A stretch of DNA of 64,000 nt, from NCBI GenBank assembly GCA_963717125.1, contig CAVQVG010000007.1, forward strand, positions 806,001 to 870,000, in the 5' to 3' direction. A program made the translations under genes and the position numbers. The DNA comes from RYN-230 sp963717125 (GTDB lineage: Bacteria; Actinomycetota; Actinomycetes; Streptosporangiales; Streptosporangiaceae). Shown here piece after piece: positions 57,356 through 64,000 of this stretch; positions within the stretch are counted from its first letter, which is position 1, and every line of letters starts with the position of its first letter. Below the pieces are notes generated by a model, which worked only from the letters and a program-made list of their open reading frames with translations, was not told where the DNA came from and ran no database searches.

Positions 57356-58301
57356 ACGGGATCAGCACGATCTTGCCGGTGGCGTGGCCGCCGCTGATGT
57401 CCCGGTGCGCGTCGGCCACCTGGCTGAGCGGGTATGTGCGGGCCACGAACACGCGTAGCGCACCCTCGCCGGCCAGCCCGGCCAGGTCCAGCCGGGCCGC
57501 ACTGCGGATCTCGCGGCCGGGGTCCGCGCCTGGCGCGCCGCCGAGCAGCTTGATCCCGGCTTCCCGGGCGCGCGGGGTGACCACGGTGGTGGCGATCCGG
57601 GCGCGGTCCTTGACCATGTCCAGCGAGACGTCGAGCGCTTCGTCGGTGCCGATCAGATCCAGCGCCACGTCCACGCCGCCGGGCGCGGCCGCGCGGACCC
57701 GGCCGGCCAGGCCGTCTCCGTAGGCCACCGGGACAGCGCCCAGCCCGCGCAGGAAGTCGTGCCGGGGCGGGCTGGCCGTAGCGAGCACGGTCGCGCCGCG
57801 GCCGACCGCGAGCTGGATGGCCATGATGCCGACACCCCCGGCGGCGCCGTGCATCAGCACGGTGTCCCCGGACCGCACATCCGTCGCGGCCAGCGCGTGC
57901 CAGGCGGTGACCCCGGTGACCATCAGCCCGCTGGCCGGCGCCCAGTCCAGCCCGGCCGGCTTGGGCACCAGGGCGTCCGCCGGGACGACCAGGTCGGCGG
58001 CGTACGCGCCGGGCGCGCGGTATGCGATCACCTCGTCGCCCACCTGGACCGGCCCGGCCGGGCCCACCGCGTCCGGGCCGGCCGCGGTGACCACGCCGGC
58101 CGCCTCGGAGCCGAGCCGCATCGGCAGCCGGGCCGGGTCGGCGCCCATCTGGCCGCTGTATACCTTCCAGTCGATGGGGTTCACCCCGGCCGCGCGGACC
58201 TGGATCCGGGCCTCGCCCGGCCCCGGGTCACCCACCGGCTGGTCCACGACGGACAGCACCTCAGGACCGCCGAACGCGGTCGCGATCACGACAGCTGACA
58301 T
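57354..58301 (-). CDS. NADP-dependent quinone oxidoreductase (MDR family)
   Basis: 315 residues from ATG 58301; the GTG at 58322 would add 7. Zinc-free medium-chain reductase: GVNPIDWKVYSG near 41, LGSEAAGVVTAAG near 62, HGAAGGVGIMAIQLA near 150 for NADP, and SGGHATGKIVLI at the end. Reduces quinones or alkenals. It begins 13 bases after the nonapeptide-repeat gene and is probably co-transcribed. Confidence 0.92.
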   Translation of the reverse strand: MSAVVIATAFGGPEVLSVVDQPVGDPGPGEARIQVRAAGVNPIDWKVYSGQMGADPARLPMRLGSEAAGVVTAAGPDAVGPAGPVQVGDEVIAYRAPGAYAADLVVPADALVPKPAGLDWAPASGLMVTGVTAWHALAATDVRSGDTVLMHGAAGGVGIMAIQLAVGRGATVLATASPPRHDFLRGLGAVPVAYGDGLAGRVRAAAPGGVDVALDLIGTDEALDVSLDMVKDRARIATTVVTPRAREAGIKLLGGAPGADPGREIRSAARLDLAGLAGEGALRVFVARTYPLSQVADAHRDISGGHATGKIVLIP

Positions 58302-58314
58302 GACAACCGCAACA

Positions 58315-58569
58315 TCACCCACGGCGCGGCTGATTCCGCCACGCCAGGGTCGCCCGGCGGGACAGCCCGGACAGCACGGACTGCGCGCTCAGCACGGAGC
58401 CGACGGAGAACAACGACGCCGCCGACGCCACCGAGCCGATCGACAGCACGGATCCGGCCGAGCCGATCGACAGGATCGAGCCGGACGAGCCGATGGACAA
58501 GATGGAACCGGACGACCCGATGCTGAGGATCGAGCCGCTCGACCCAGACCGGTCACGAGTACTACGCAT
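58315..58569 (-). CDS. nonapeptide-repeat protein (GSxGSxLSI)
   Basis: 84 residues. After MRSTRDRS the protein is nearly all nine-residue repeats: GSSGSILSI three times, GSAGSVLSI, then degenerate GSVASAASL, FSVGSVLSA, QSVLSGLSR, and a basic tail RRATLAWRNQPRRG. Spacing of Ile/Leu and Gly/Ser suggests a small beta-solenoid or an amyloid-like rod. No signal peptide. Similar GSILSIG proteins occur in other actinomycetes, as far as I know without a described function. First gene before the quinone oxidoreductase. Confidence 0.8.
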   Translation of the reverse strand: MRSTRDRSGSSGSILSIGSSGSILSIGSSGSILSIGSAGSVLSIGSVASAASLFSVGSVLSAQSVLSGLSRRATLAWRNQPRRG

Positions 58570-58628
58570 GACCGCATTGTCGCAGCACCGCGCCGACGCT
58601 GGGCGGTGCGACCCGGCTCAGCCGGGAC

Positions 58629-58799
58629 TCAGCCGGAACGCTCGGCCGCGGCCTCGAGGGACTCGGGGTGCACGCGCCGGTAGTGCTCGGTCAGTACGGC
58701 GGACGCCTGGCCGGGCCGGTGCGCGATAGTGCGCTTGCAGATCTGGCAACGCAGAACCGGAAGCTGGGTGACAGTAACAGGAAAGCGGGGTGTGCTCAT
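58629..58799 (-). CDS. 56-residue C2H2 zinc-finger-like mini-protein
   Basis: ATG 58799 to TGA 58629-58631. The protein begins MSTPRFPVTVTQLPVLRCQI; the finger is CQIC (residues 18-21), then a hydrophobic spacer, and HYRRVH (39-44), giving C-x2-C-x17-H-x4-H. PGQASAVLTEHYRRVHPE is typical of small actinomycete proteins of this type. Could bind DNA, RNA or a protein partner. Lies between tag and the nonapeptide-repeat gene on the same strand. Confidence 0.78.
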   Translation of the reverse strand: MSTPRFPVTVTQLPVLRCQICKRTIAHRPGQASAVLTEHYRRVHPESLEAAAERSG

Positions 58800-58848
58800 C
58801 GCTTCCCATCATGCCAGATCCGGGCCCCCCGCCTGCGCAACGCCGCGC

Positions 58849-59454
58849 TTACCGGCTGGCCGGGCAGCTGATCAGGTGGTCGTTGACCACGCCGACGGCC
58901 TGCAGGTAGCTGTAGCTGATGGTGGACCCGACGAACGTGAAGCCGCGCCGCTTGAGGTCCTTGCTGACCCGATCGGACAGCTCGGTCCGGGCGGGCAGGT
59001 CGGCGGTGGACCGGGGCCGGTTGCGCACCGGCGTGCCGTCCACCCAGCCCCACAGGTAGCTGGCGAACGACCCGTGCTGCTGCTGGGTGGCCAGGAAGGC
59101 CCGGGCGTTCTTGACCGTGCCGGCCACCTTGAGCCGGTTCCGCACGATGCCGGGGTCGGCGAGCAGGGCGGCGAGCTTGGCCGCGTCGTAGCCCGCGATC
59201 CGCTCCGGGTCGAACCCGTCCAGCGCCCGCCGGTAGTTGTCCCGCTTGTTCAGGATGGTGGCCCAGGACAGCCCGGCCTGGGCCCCTTCCAGCAGCAGCA
59301 TCTCGAACAGGTAGCGGTCGTCCCGGGACGGGACGCCCCACTCGGTGTCGTGGTAGGCCCGCATCGCGTCGGAGCTCTCCGCCCAGTCGCACCGCCGCAG
59401 CGCAGCCGACTGACTCAGCGCAGCGGGCTGGTTCAGCGCAGCGGGCTGGTTCAT
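58849..59454 (-). CDS. tag: DNA-3-methyladenine glycosylase I
   Basis: 201 residues. Tag-type zinc and catalytic pattern: RCDWAESSDAMRAYHDTEWG near 21-40, LLEGAQAGLSWATILNKRDN near 54-73, and C-terminal GVVNDHLISCPA with the zinc His/Cys. It excises 3-methyladenine. The N-terminus contains NQPAAL twice and SQSAAL, coded by an 18-base tandem repeat; the true family start is just after it, so the repeat may have added residues. Confidence 0.95.
   Translation of the reverse strand: MNQPAALNQPAALSQSAALRRCDWAESSDAMRAYHDTEWGVPSRDDRYLFEMLLLEGAQAGLSWATILNKRDNYRRALDGFDPERIAGYDAAKLAALLADPGIVRNRLKVAGTVKNARAFLATQQQHGSFASYLWGWVDGTPVRNRPRSTADLPARTELSDRVSKDLKRRGFTFVGSTISYSYLQAVGVVNDHLISCPASR
59401..59454. 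repeat. 18-base repeat at the 5' end of tag
   Basis: Three imperfect units of the type GCAGCGGGCTGGTTCAGC encode the NQPAAL/NQPAAL/SQSAAL start of the tag product. Two are identical, the third diverged. Confidence 0.7.
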
Positions 59455-59465
59455 GAGCCTGGAGA

Positions 59466-60605
59466 CTACCCGGGGGTGCCGTCAGTACCGGCCGGCGCGC
59501 GGCTGACCGGGACGCCGAGCAGCTCGATGTACCGGTCCACCATCATGTCCCGGCCCTTGAGCTTGGCCACCACCTCGGCCGGCACCAGGGCGTCCTGGCC
59601 GCCGCGCTGGCCGGCCCCGCCCTCCGGGCCGATCGGCACGATGATCCCGGGCGGCGGCGGCTGGTAGTGGTCCAGCTCGCCCTGGCCGGAGATGAGCGCC
59701 CGGATGTTGCCCGCCACGATCGCGGCCTGCCGGGTCGCGGCGCCCGCCATTTTGTGGTCGGCGGCGGCCACGTCGCCCAGCGCGAACACCCGGTCCTGGC
59801 CGGCGACCTGCAGGGACGGCGTGACCGCCACGAACCCGTCCGGCTGCCGCGCCCCGGCCAGGCCGCCCGCCAGGTAGTCGCTGACCGGCCGGATCCCGTA
59901 GCAGCGGAACCAGACGTCCGCGGTCAGTTCCGCGCCCGACCCGGTGCGCACCGTGAACGAGCCCAGCTCACCCGGCTCCCCCGGCGGGTCGGCGGCCAGG
60001 GCGGCGCCCAGCATGAGGTGCACGCCGAGCCCGGCCAGCTGGCGGCGGATCTCCGCCTTGAGTTCGGGGCGGAACCGCGCGCCGAGCACGTCCCCGGCTG
60101 GGTCAAGGAGCGTTATGTCCTTATCGGGCCAGATCGCGGCGATCTCGCCGGCCAGCTCGACGCCGACGGGACCCGCGCCGAGCAGCAGCACCCGCCCGGC
60201 GGCGGCCAGCGCGGCGTGCGCGGCCAGCACCTGCTCGTGCGCGGCGGCGGTGCTCTCCAGGTCGCTCTTGGCCGGGAACGGGTACGCCGACCCGGTGGCC
60301 AGCACGATGTAGTCGGCCTGAATGACGTCGCCGGAGGCCAGCTCGACCCGCCCCGCGTCCACCTTGGCGGCGCGGTCCCTGATCACCCGGCCGTGGCCGA
60401 GCAGCCCGGCGTAGGGCAGGTAGATCCGCGGCAGCCAGGACGGGGCGACCAGCGCCCGGAGCGCGGCCACGTTGTGCACGAACGCGTCCTTGGGCTCGAT
60501 CAGCAGCACCTCGGCGACGTCGTCCAGGGACTTGGCCACGTTGACTCCGGCGTAACCGCCGCCGAGCACGGCGACGACCGGTCTGGCCTGGGCAGGCTCG
60601 CCCAT
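59466..60605 (-). CDS. AIF/NDH-2-like FAD-dependent oxidoreductase
   Basis: 379 residues from ATG 60605 (GGAGCC upstream; in-frame ATG 60638 is possible). FAD motif VVAVLGGGYAGVNVAK near 10-25, second dinucleotide motif RVLLLGAGPVGVELAGEIA near 137-155, and VFALGDVAAADHKMAG near 268 closing the FAD site. Close to type II NADH dehydrogenases and apoptosis-inducing-factor-like proteins. Lies 11 bases before tag. Confidence 0.92.
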   Translation of the reverse strand: MGEPAQARPVVAVLGGGYAGVNVAKSLDDVAEVLLIEPKDAFVHNVAALRALVAPSWLPRIYLPYAGLLGHGRVIRDRAAKVDAGRVELASGDVIQADYIVLATGSAYPFPAKSDLESTAAAHEQVLAAHAALAAAGRVLLLGAGPVGVELAGEIAAIWPDKDITLLDPAGDVLGARFRPELKAEIRRQLAGLGVHLMLGAALAADPPGEPGELGSFTVRTGSGAELTADVWFRCYGIRPVSDYLAGGLAGARQPDGFVAVTPSLQVAGQDRVFALGDVAAADHKMAGAATRQAAIVAGNIRALISGQGELDHYQPPPPGIIVPIGPEGGAGQRGGQDALVPAEVVAKLKGRDMMVDRYIELLGVPVSRAPAGTDGTPG

Positions 60606-60707
60606 CTGCGGCTCCCGTTTCAGCAGTAGCCGGCCCATCGAACGCTGGGCCGGGCAGAAACTAATCTGTATCACCCCGGCCAGCAGCACGGCACACGCGG
60701 AGGAATC

Positions 60708-61469
60708 GTGACGGTACTGGACAGCTTCTCGCTGACCGGCAGAAAAGCTCTGGTCACCGGCGGTAACCAGGGGCTGGGCAAGGCGTTCGCGGCCGCCCTG
60801 GCCGAAGCGGGCGCCGACGTGGTCATCGTGGCCCGGGACCCCGGCCGCAACGCGGCGGCGGTCACCGACCTCCGCGGCCAGGGCCTGGCCGTGTCGGCCA
60901 TCGACGCCGACATCACCGAGGACGCCGGCGCGATCACCGATCAGGCCGCCCGCGAGCTGGGCGGGCTAGACATCCTGGTGAACAACGCCGGGCTGTGCAT
61001 CCACAAGGAATCCTGGGACGTCACCGACGACGAGTGGGCGGACGTCTTCGACCTGAACGTGCGCGCGCTGTGGCAGTGCAGCCGGGCCGGCGGCCGGCAC
61101 ATGGCCCGGTCCGGCGGCGGGTCGATCATCAACGTGGGCTCGATCTCGGCGCTGATCGTCAACCGCCCGCAGTGGCAGCCGGCGTACAACGCGTCCAAGG
61201 CCGCCGTGCACCAGCTGACCAAGTCGCTGGCCGCGGAATGGGCCGGCCTGGGCATCCGGGTCAACGCGATCGCGCCCGGCTACGTGAAGACGGACATGGC
61301 CCCGGTGGACCGCCCGGAGTTCCGCCGGCACTGGATCGAGGACACGCCGCAGCAGCGCTACGCGCTGCCAGCGGAGATCGCTCCCAGCGTGGTGTTCCTG
61401 GCCAGCCCGGCGTCGTCGTTCATGACCGGCTCCGTCCTGGTCATCGACGGCGGCTACACGCTGTGGTGA
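60708..61469 (+). CDS. short-chain dehydrogenase (gluconate 5-dehydrogenase-like)
   Basis: 253 residues, GTG start. SLTGRKALVTGGNQGLGKAF at 8-27 binds NAD(P), NNAG near 89, catalytic Ser in NVGSISA and YNASK near 156-160, and VIDGGYTLW at the end. The classical SDR fold is complete; the substrate is unknown, with sugar acids or polyols likely. Followed by repeat copy C. Confidence 0.93.
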   Translation: MTVLDSFSLTGRKALVTGGNQGLGKAFAAALAEAGADVVIVARDPGRNAAAVTDLRGQGLAVSAIDADITEDAGAITDQAARELGGLDILVNNAGLCIHKESWDVTDDEWADVFDLNVRALWQCSRAGGRHMARSGGGSIINVGSISALIVNRPQWQPAYNASKAAVHQLTKSLAAEWAGLGIRVNAIAPGYVKTDMAPVDRPEFRRHWIEDTPQQRYALPAEIAPSVVFLASPASSFMTGSVLVIDGGYTLW

Positions 61470-61480
61470 CCCCCCCCCCC

Positions 61481-61611
61481 GCGCCAAAGGGGGCGCGCCG
61501 CCGACTGGACTGAGGAGCCGAGGGAGCGAAGCGACCGAGCGACGAAGGAAGTCGGCGGGTATAGCGCCCCCGGAGGGGCAAAGAAGCAGAGCGCCCCCGG
61601 AGGCGCAAAAT
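61481..61611 (+). repeat. modular intergenic repeat, copy C
   Basis: One first module with GCCGACTGGACTGAGGAGC, one GAGCGAC module ending AAGTCGGCGGGT, then two CCCCCGGAGG-type modules (the first with GGGGCAAAG). Arms CCGCCGACT and AGTCGGCGG pair perfectly. Sits between the SDR stop and the GTG of the GNAT gene, same orientation as copies A and B. Confidence 0.85.
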
Positions 61612-61617
61612 AAAGCT

Positions 61618-62175
61618 GTGGCAGCACCAAGTATCCGCCCGGCCGTGCCGGAGGACGCGGAAGAGGTGGAACGGCTGCGGGTGGCCGGCTGGCAGACGGC
61701 GTACCGGGGCATCCTGCCGGATGACTACCTGGACCGGATGCGGGTGGACGGCGAGCGCCGCCGTCGGCACATGACCGGGCAGGCGGCCGCGCGGGAGGCC
61801 GCCGCGCGCAGCGGCGCCGGTCAGGCTGTCGCGGTGGAGAGCGTCGCGGTGCAGGACCGGGCGATCGTCGGCTGGGTAGCCGCCGGCCGCTGCCGGGACG
61901 CCGACCGGGCCGGCCCGGGGCAGGGTGAGATCTACGCCATCTACGTGCTGCCGGAATGGTGGGGCCGCGGCGCCGGCCGCCTGCTGATGGCGCACGCGGT
62001 GCGCGCGCTGACCGAGGCGGGCGCGGATGACATCACGCTGTGGGTGCTGCAAGACAACCAGCGGGCCCGCCGGTTCTACGAAGCGGCCGGGTTCCGCGCG
62101 GACGGCACCCGCCAGCTGCTCGAGCTGGGCGGCCCGGTGACCGAGGTGCGCTACCGGCTGCTGGCCGGCCGGTGA
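61618..62175 (+). CDS. GNAT family N-acetyltransferase
   Basis: 185 residues, GTG 61618. GEIYAIYVLPEWWGRGAGRL near 102-121 is the acetyl-CoA loop, and LWVLQDNQRARRFYEAAGF near 141-159 the closing motif. Substrate unknown. The nearest GGAGG belongs to the repeat just upstream, about 14 bases before the GTG. The last 25 bases overlap the end of the convergent AI-2E gene. Confidence 0.92.
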   Translation: MAAPSIRPAVPEDAEEVERLRVAGWQTAYRGILPDDYLDRMRVDGERRRRHMTGQAAAREAAARSGAGQAVAVESVAVQDRAIVGWVAAGRCRDADRAGPGQGEIYAIYVLPEWWGRGAGRLLMAHAVRALTEAGADDITLWVLQDNQRARRFYEAAGFRADGTRQLLELGGPVTEVRYRLLAGR

Positions 62176-63368
62176 ACCGGGCCGGCCTGCTCCGCCGCCT
62201 CCGGATCCTCGGTCAGCTCTTCCTGTTCCGCCAGCCGCGCTTCTTCGGGCGAGACCGGCAGCGGGACGGCGGTGGTCTGCCATAGCTCACGCGCGATCAC
62301 CTGCAGCGCGCCGGCCACCGGGATGGACAGCAGGGCCGCCACGAACGCGCCGAACGTGCCGCCGATCCAGTCGCCGATGGACGCCCCGATCAGGATGGAC
62401 AGCAGGACCAGCAGCGGATTGACTTTCACCGTCTTGCTCATCACGACCGGGTTCAGGATGTGGTTCTCGACCTGCGTGTAGACCAGGAACACGACCAGGG
62501 TGATGATCCCCGCGGTCAGCGAGTGGAACACCGCGAACAGCACGGTGGGGATGCCGGCCAGCGCGCCGCCGATCATCGGCAGGAAGTTGACCAGGGCCAC
62601 CCACAGCGCCCACAGCAACGGGTACGGGACGCCCGTCACCAGCAGCGTGACGAAGACGACCACCCCGGCGATGACCGAGGTGAGGATGTCGCCCAGCATG
62701 TAGCCGGTCACCGAGCGGTTCACCTCATGCCCGATCCGGCCGTACCGCTCGGCCCGGGCCGGGGACATGTTGCCCAGCAGCCACTTGCGCATCTTCGGCC
62801 CCTCGAGCATCAGCAGCAGGGCCAGGATGAAGATGGTGAACAGCTCGAGCAGCAAGGACACGGCGCCCTTGCCCAGGCTCAGCGCGGGCTTGGTCAGGCC
62901 CTCGCCGAAAGTGACCAGCTTGGGGGTGTTTTTCTGCACCCAGGTCTGGATGTGATAGTGCCGCGCCAGGTGCCCGATCCACCCCCTGCCGTTCTCCGCC
63001 GCGTTCACATAACCAGGCAGCTTGTCGGCCAGATGGGTGATCGCGCCGGTCAGCGGGTAGCCGAACGCCACCGCCAGTCCGATGAAGACCAGCACGCCCC
63101 AGGCCGTGACCACCGCGACCGCAAAGCCGCGCCGCTTGATCTTCCACCGCTGCAGGGCGATGACCAGCGGATTCAGGATCACCGCGATGAACGCCGCCAC
63201 CAGGATCAGCAGGATGACGTCCTTGAGCCGGTAGACGACCTTGCCGAGCATGTAGGTCAGGACCACCACGCCGACCGTGGCCAGGATCGCGCGCAGCGGG
63301 ATCCCCCGGACGTCGGCCGCGGCCCACAGCCGGGCCCGCCGGGTGGGGGGCGGTGCGTCGTTGCTCAC
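62151..63368 (-). CDS. AI-2E family transporter (PerM/YdiK-like)
   Basis: 405 residues from GTG 63368; the GTG at 63410 is an alternative. Eight or so membrane helices: an N-terminal pair (ATVGVVVLTYMLGKVV; ILLILVAAFIAVILNPLVI), a periplasmic helical stretch, then VALVNFLPMIGGALAGIPTV and LVYTQVENHILNPVVMSKTV, the most conserved part. The family exports small molecules or acts as ion antiporter; the AI-2 role is not general. Acidic cytosolic C-terminus (EEARLAEQEELTEDPEAAEQ). Confidence 0.92.
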   Translation of the reverse strand: MSNDAPPPTRRARLWAAADVRGIPLRAILATVGVVVLTYMLGKVVYRLKDVILLILVAAFIAVILNPLVIALQRWKIKRRGFAVAVVTAWGVLVFIGLAVAFGYPLTGAITHLADKLPGYVNAAENGRGWIGHLARHYHIQTWVQKNTPKLVTFGEGLTKPALSLGKGAVSLLLELFTIFILALLLMLEGPKMRKWLLGNMSPARAERYGRIGHEVNRSVTGYMLGDILTSVIAGVVVFVTLLVTGVPYPLLWALWVALVNFLPMIGGALAGIPTVLFAVFHSLTAGIITLVVFLVYTQVENHILNPVVMSKTVKVNPLLVLLSILIGASIGDWIGGTFGAFVAALLSIPVAGALQVIARELWQTTAVPLPVSPEEARLAEQEELTEDPEAAEQAGPVHRPASSR

Positions 63369-63441
63369 CGGCCCATCATCGCAGCCCGCCGGGCATTTCG
63401 GGTGTGGCACCCGTGGCGGCCGGGCCGGAATACCGGAAGAC

Positions 63442-63469
63442 TTGACTCCGGAATCGAGGGCAGTAAGGA
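63442..63469 (+). promoter_or_regulatory. promoter candidate for pgm
   Basis: TTGACT (63442-63447), 16-base spacer, TAAGGA (63464-63469), about 60 bases before the pgm start. Fits a housekeeping sigma promoter of actinomycetes. Confidence 0.45.
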
Positions 63470-63528
63470 CTTGGACCCTTGCTACTCAACGCCCCTTCGT
63501 GGCACTGCCCCGGGGACAGGAGCTGACG

Positions 63529-64000
63529 TTGCCGGTAAACGAGCGGGCCGGCCAGCCGGCCGCCGAGGCTGACCTGGTCGATGTGGCCAAGCTGGTCACG
63601 GCCTACTACGCGGAGCACCCGGATCCCGGCGTCCCGGAGCAGCGAGTTTCGTTCGGCACGTCAGGCCATCGCGGCTCGGCGCTGCGCTGCTCGTTCAACG
63701 ACGATCACATCGCCGCCACCAGCCAGGCCATCTGCGACTACCGGGCCCAGGCGGGCACCACCGGGCCGCTGTACCTGGGCCGGGACACGCACGCGCTGTC
63801 CGAGCCGGCCTTCGTCACCGCGCTCGAGGTGCTCGCGGCCAACGACGTGACGGTGCTGGTGGACAGCCGGGACGGGTACACCCCGACGCCGTCGCTGTCC
63901 CTGGCCATCCTGATGCACAACGCGGACCACGGGCCCGCCCAGGCCGACGGGATCGTGATCACACCGTCGCACAACCCGCCCGAGGACGGCGGGTTCAAGT
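63529..64000 (+). CDS. pgm: alpha-D-glucose phosphate-specific phosphoglucomutase, N-terminal part
   Basis: Interconverts glucose 1- and 6-phosphate. About 157 residues are in the window; the gene runs off the right edge. RVSFGTSGHRGSALRCSFND near 40-59 is the family opening, YLGRDTHALSEPAF near 84, and TPSHNPPEDGGFK near 145 holds the phospho-serine loop. I chose TTG 63529 because GGAG lies 6 bases upstream; the in-frame GTG 63499 would add 10 residues. Confidence 0.93.
   Translation, partial: MPVNERAGQPAAEADLVDVAKLVTAYYAEHPDPGVPEQRVSFGTSGHRGSALRCSFNDDHIAATSQAICDYRAQAGTTGPLYLGRDTHALSEPAFVTALEVLAANDVTVLVDSRDGYTPTPSLSLAILMHNADHGPAQADGIVITPSHNPPEDGGFK

Noticed and set aside
58618..58812. 64-residue minus-strand frame (MMGSDEHTPLSC...)
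   Set aside because: A different frame over the same DNA encodes the conserved C2H2-like protein at 58629-58799, which has better codon use.

Overview
The window is very GC-rich, with codon third positions almost all G or C, many GTG and TTG starts, and AGGAGG-type ribosome sites. The gene content is that of a filamentous actinomycete: a mycothiol-dependent isomerase family protein, F420/LLM and PPOX enzymes, a WhiJ-like DUF397/DUF5753/ATPase locus, a class F sortase, SpoIIE phosphatases with STAS and anti-sigma kinases, and an Rv2629-like baeRF protein. Streptosporangiales or a close relative is my best guess; I cannot name the species.

Layout. 0-3.6 kb: amino-acid operon read leftward (nrtL-like orphan DALR protein, lysA, hom) with a stand-alone receiver upstream, then tRNA-Arg(CCG). 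3.8-17 kb: accessory-looking stretch with a decayed membrane gene, an ECF42-type sigma operon (SgcJ-like, YciI/DGPF, sigma, PPOX), a frameshifted amidohydrolase, an APH-type kinase, a WhiJ-like regulatory locus with two extra HTH genes, and a tandem pair of genes joining a bifunctional-nuclease (BFN/DUF151)-like domain to a jelly-roll-like domain, one of them also fused to an ECF sigma factor. 17-38 kb: many small catabolic, detoxification and regulatory genes, including sortase plus its likely surface substrate, AlkA, Nudix, S53 peptidase, MarR/cupin, monoamine oxidase, OsmC, CapA, PhyH, TetR, acylphosphatase, and a secreted GH12 glucanase with a clear promoter and operator. 38.7-45.9 kb: a partner-switching signalling cluster (SpoIIE, STAS, hybrid kinase split in two, MEDS-ATPase). 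46-50.3 kb: a seven-gene Mrp/Mbh-type cation antiporter operon. 50.4-56.1 kb: stress-flavoured genes (hemerythrin, SAP/Rho-N-like protein, F420 LLM enzyme, general-stress SDR, baeRF). 56.2-64 kb: epimerase, quinone oxidoreductase, a nonapeptide-repeat protein, a 56-residue C2H2 mini-protein, tag, an FAD oxidoreductase, SDR, GNAT, AI-2E family transporter and the start of pgm.

Two themes cross the whole window. First, many genes are broken: single-base frameshifts near 7768, 12906, 36874, 36980, 42540 and 45795, and remnants at about 4.2, 15.7, 54.5 and 57.2 kb. These are either real decay or consensus errors. Second, short tandem repeats and a modular intergenic repeat family sit at gene ends, several overlapping stop codons.

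The observations I consider least explained are the sigma/BFN/jelly-roll gene pair, the modular repeat, the nonapeptide-repeat protein and the MrpA-less antiporter.
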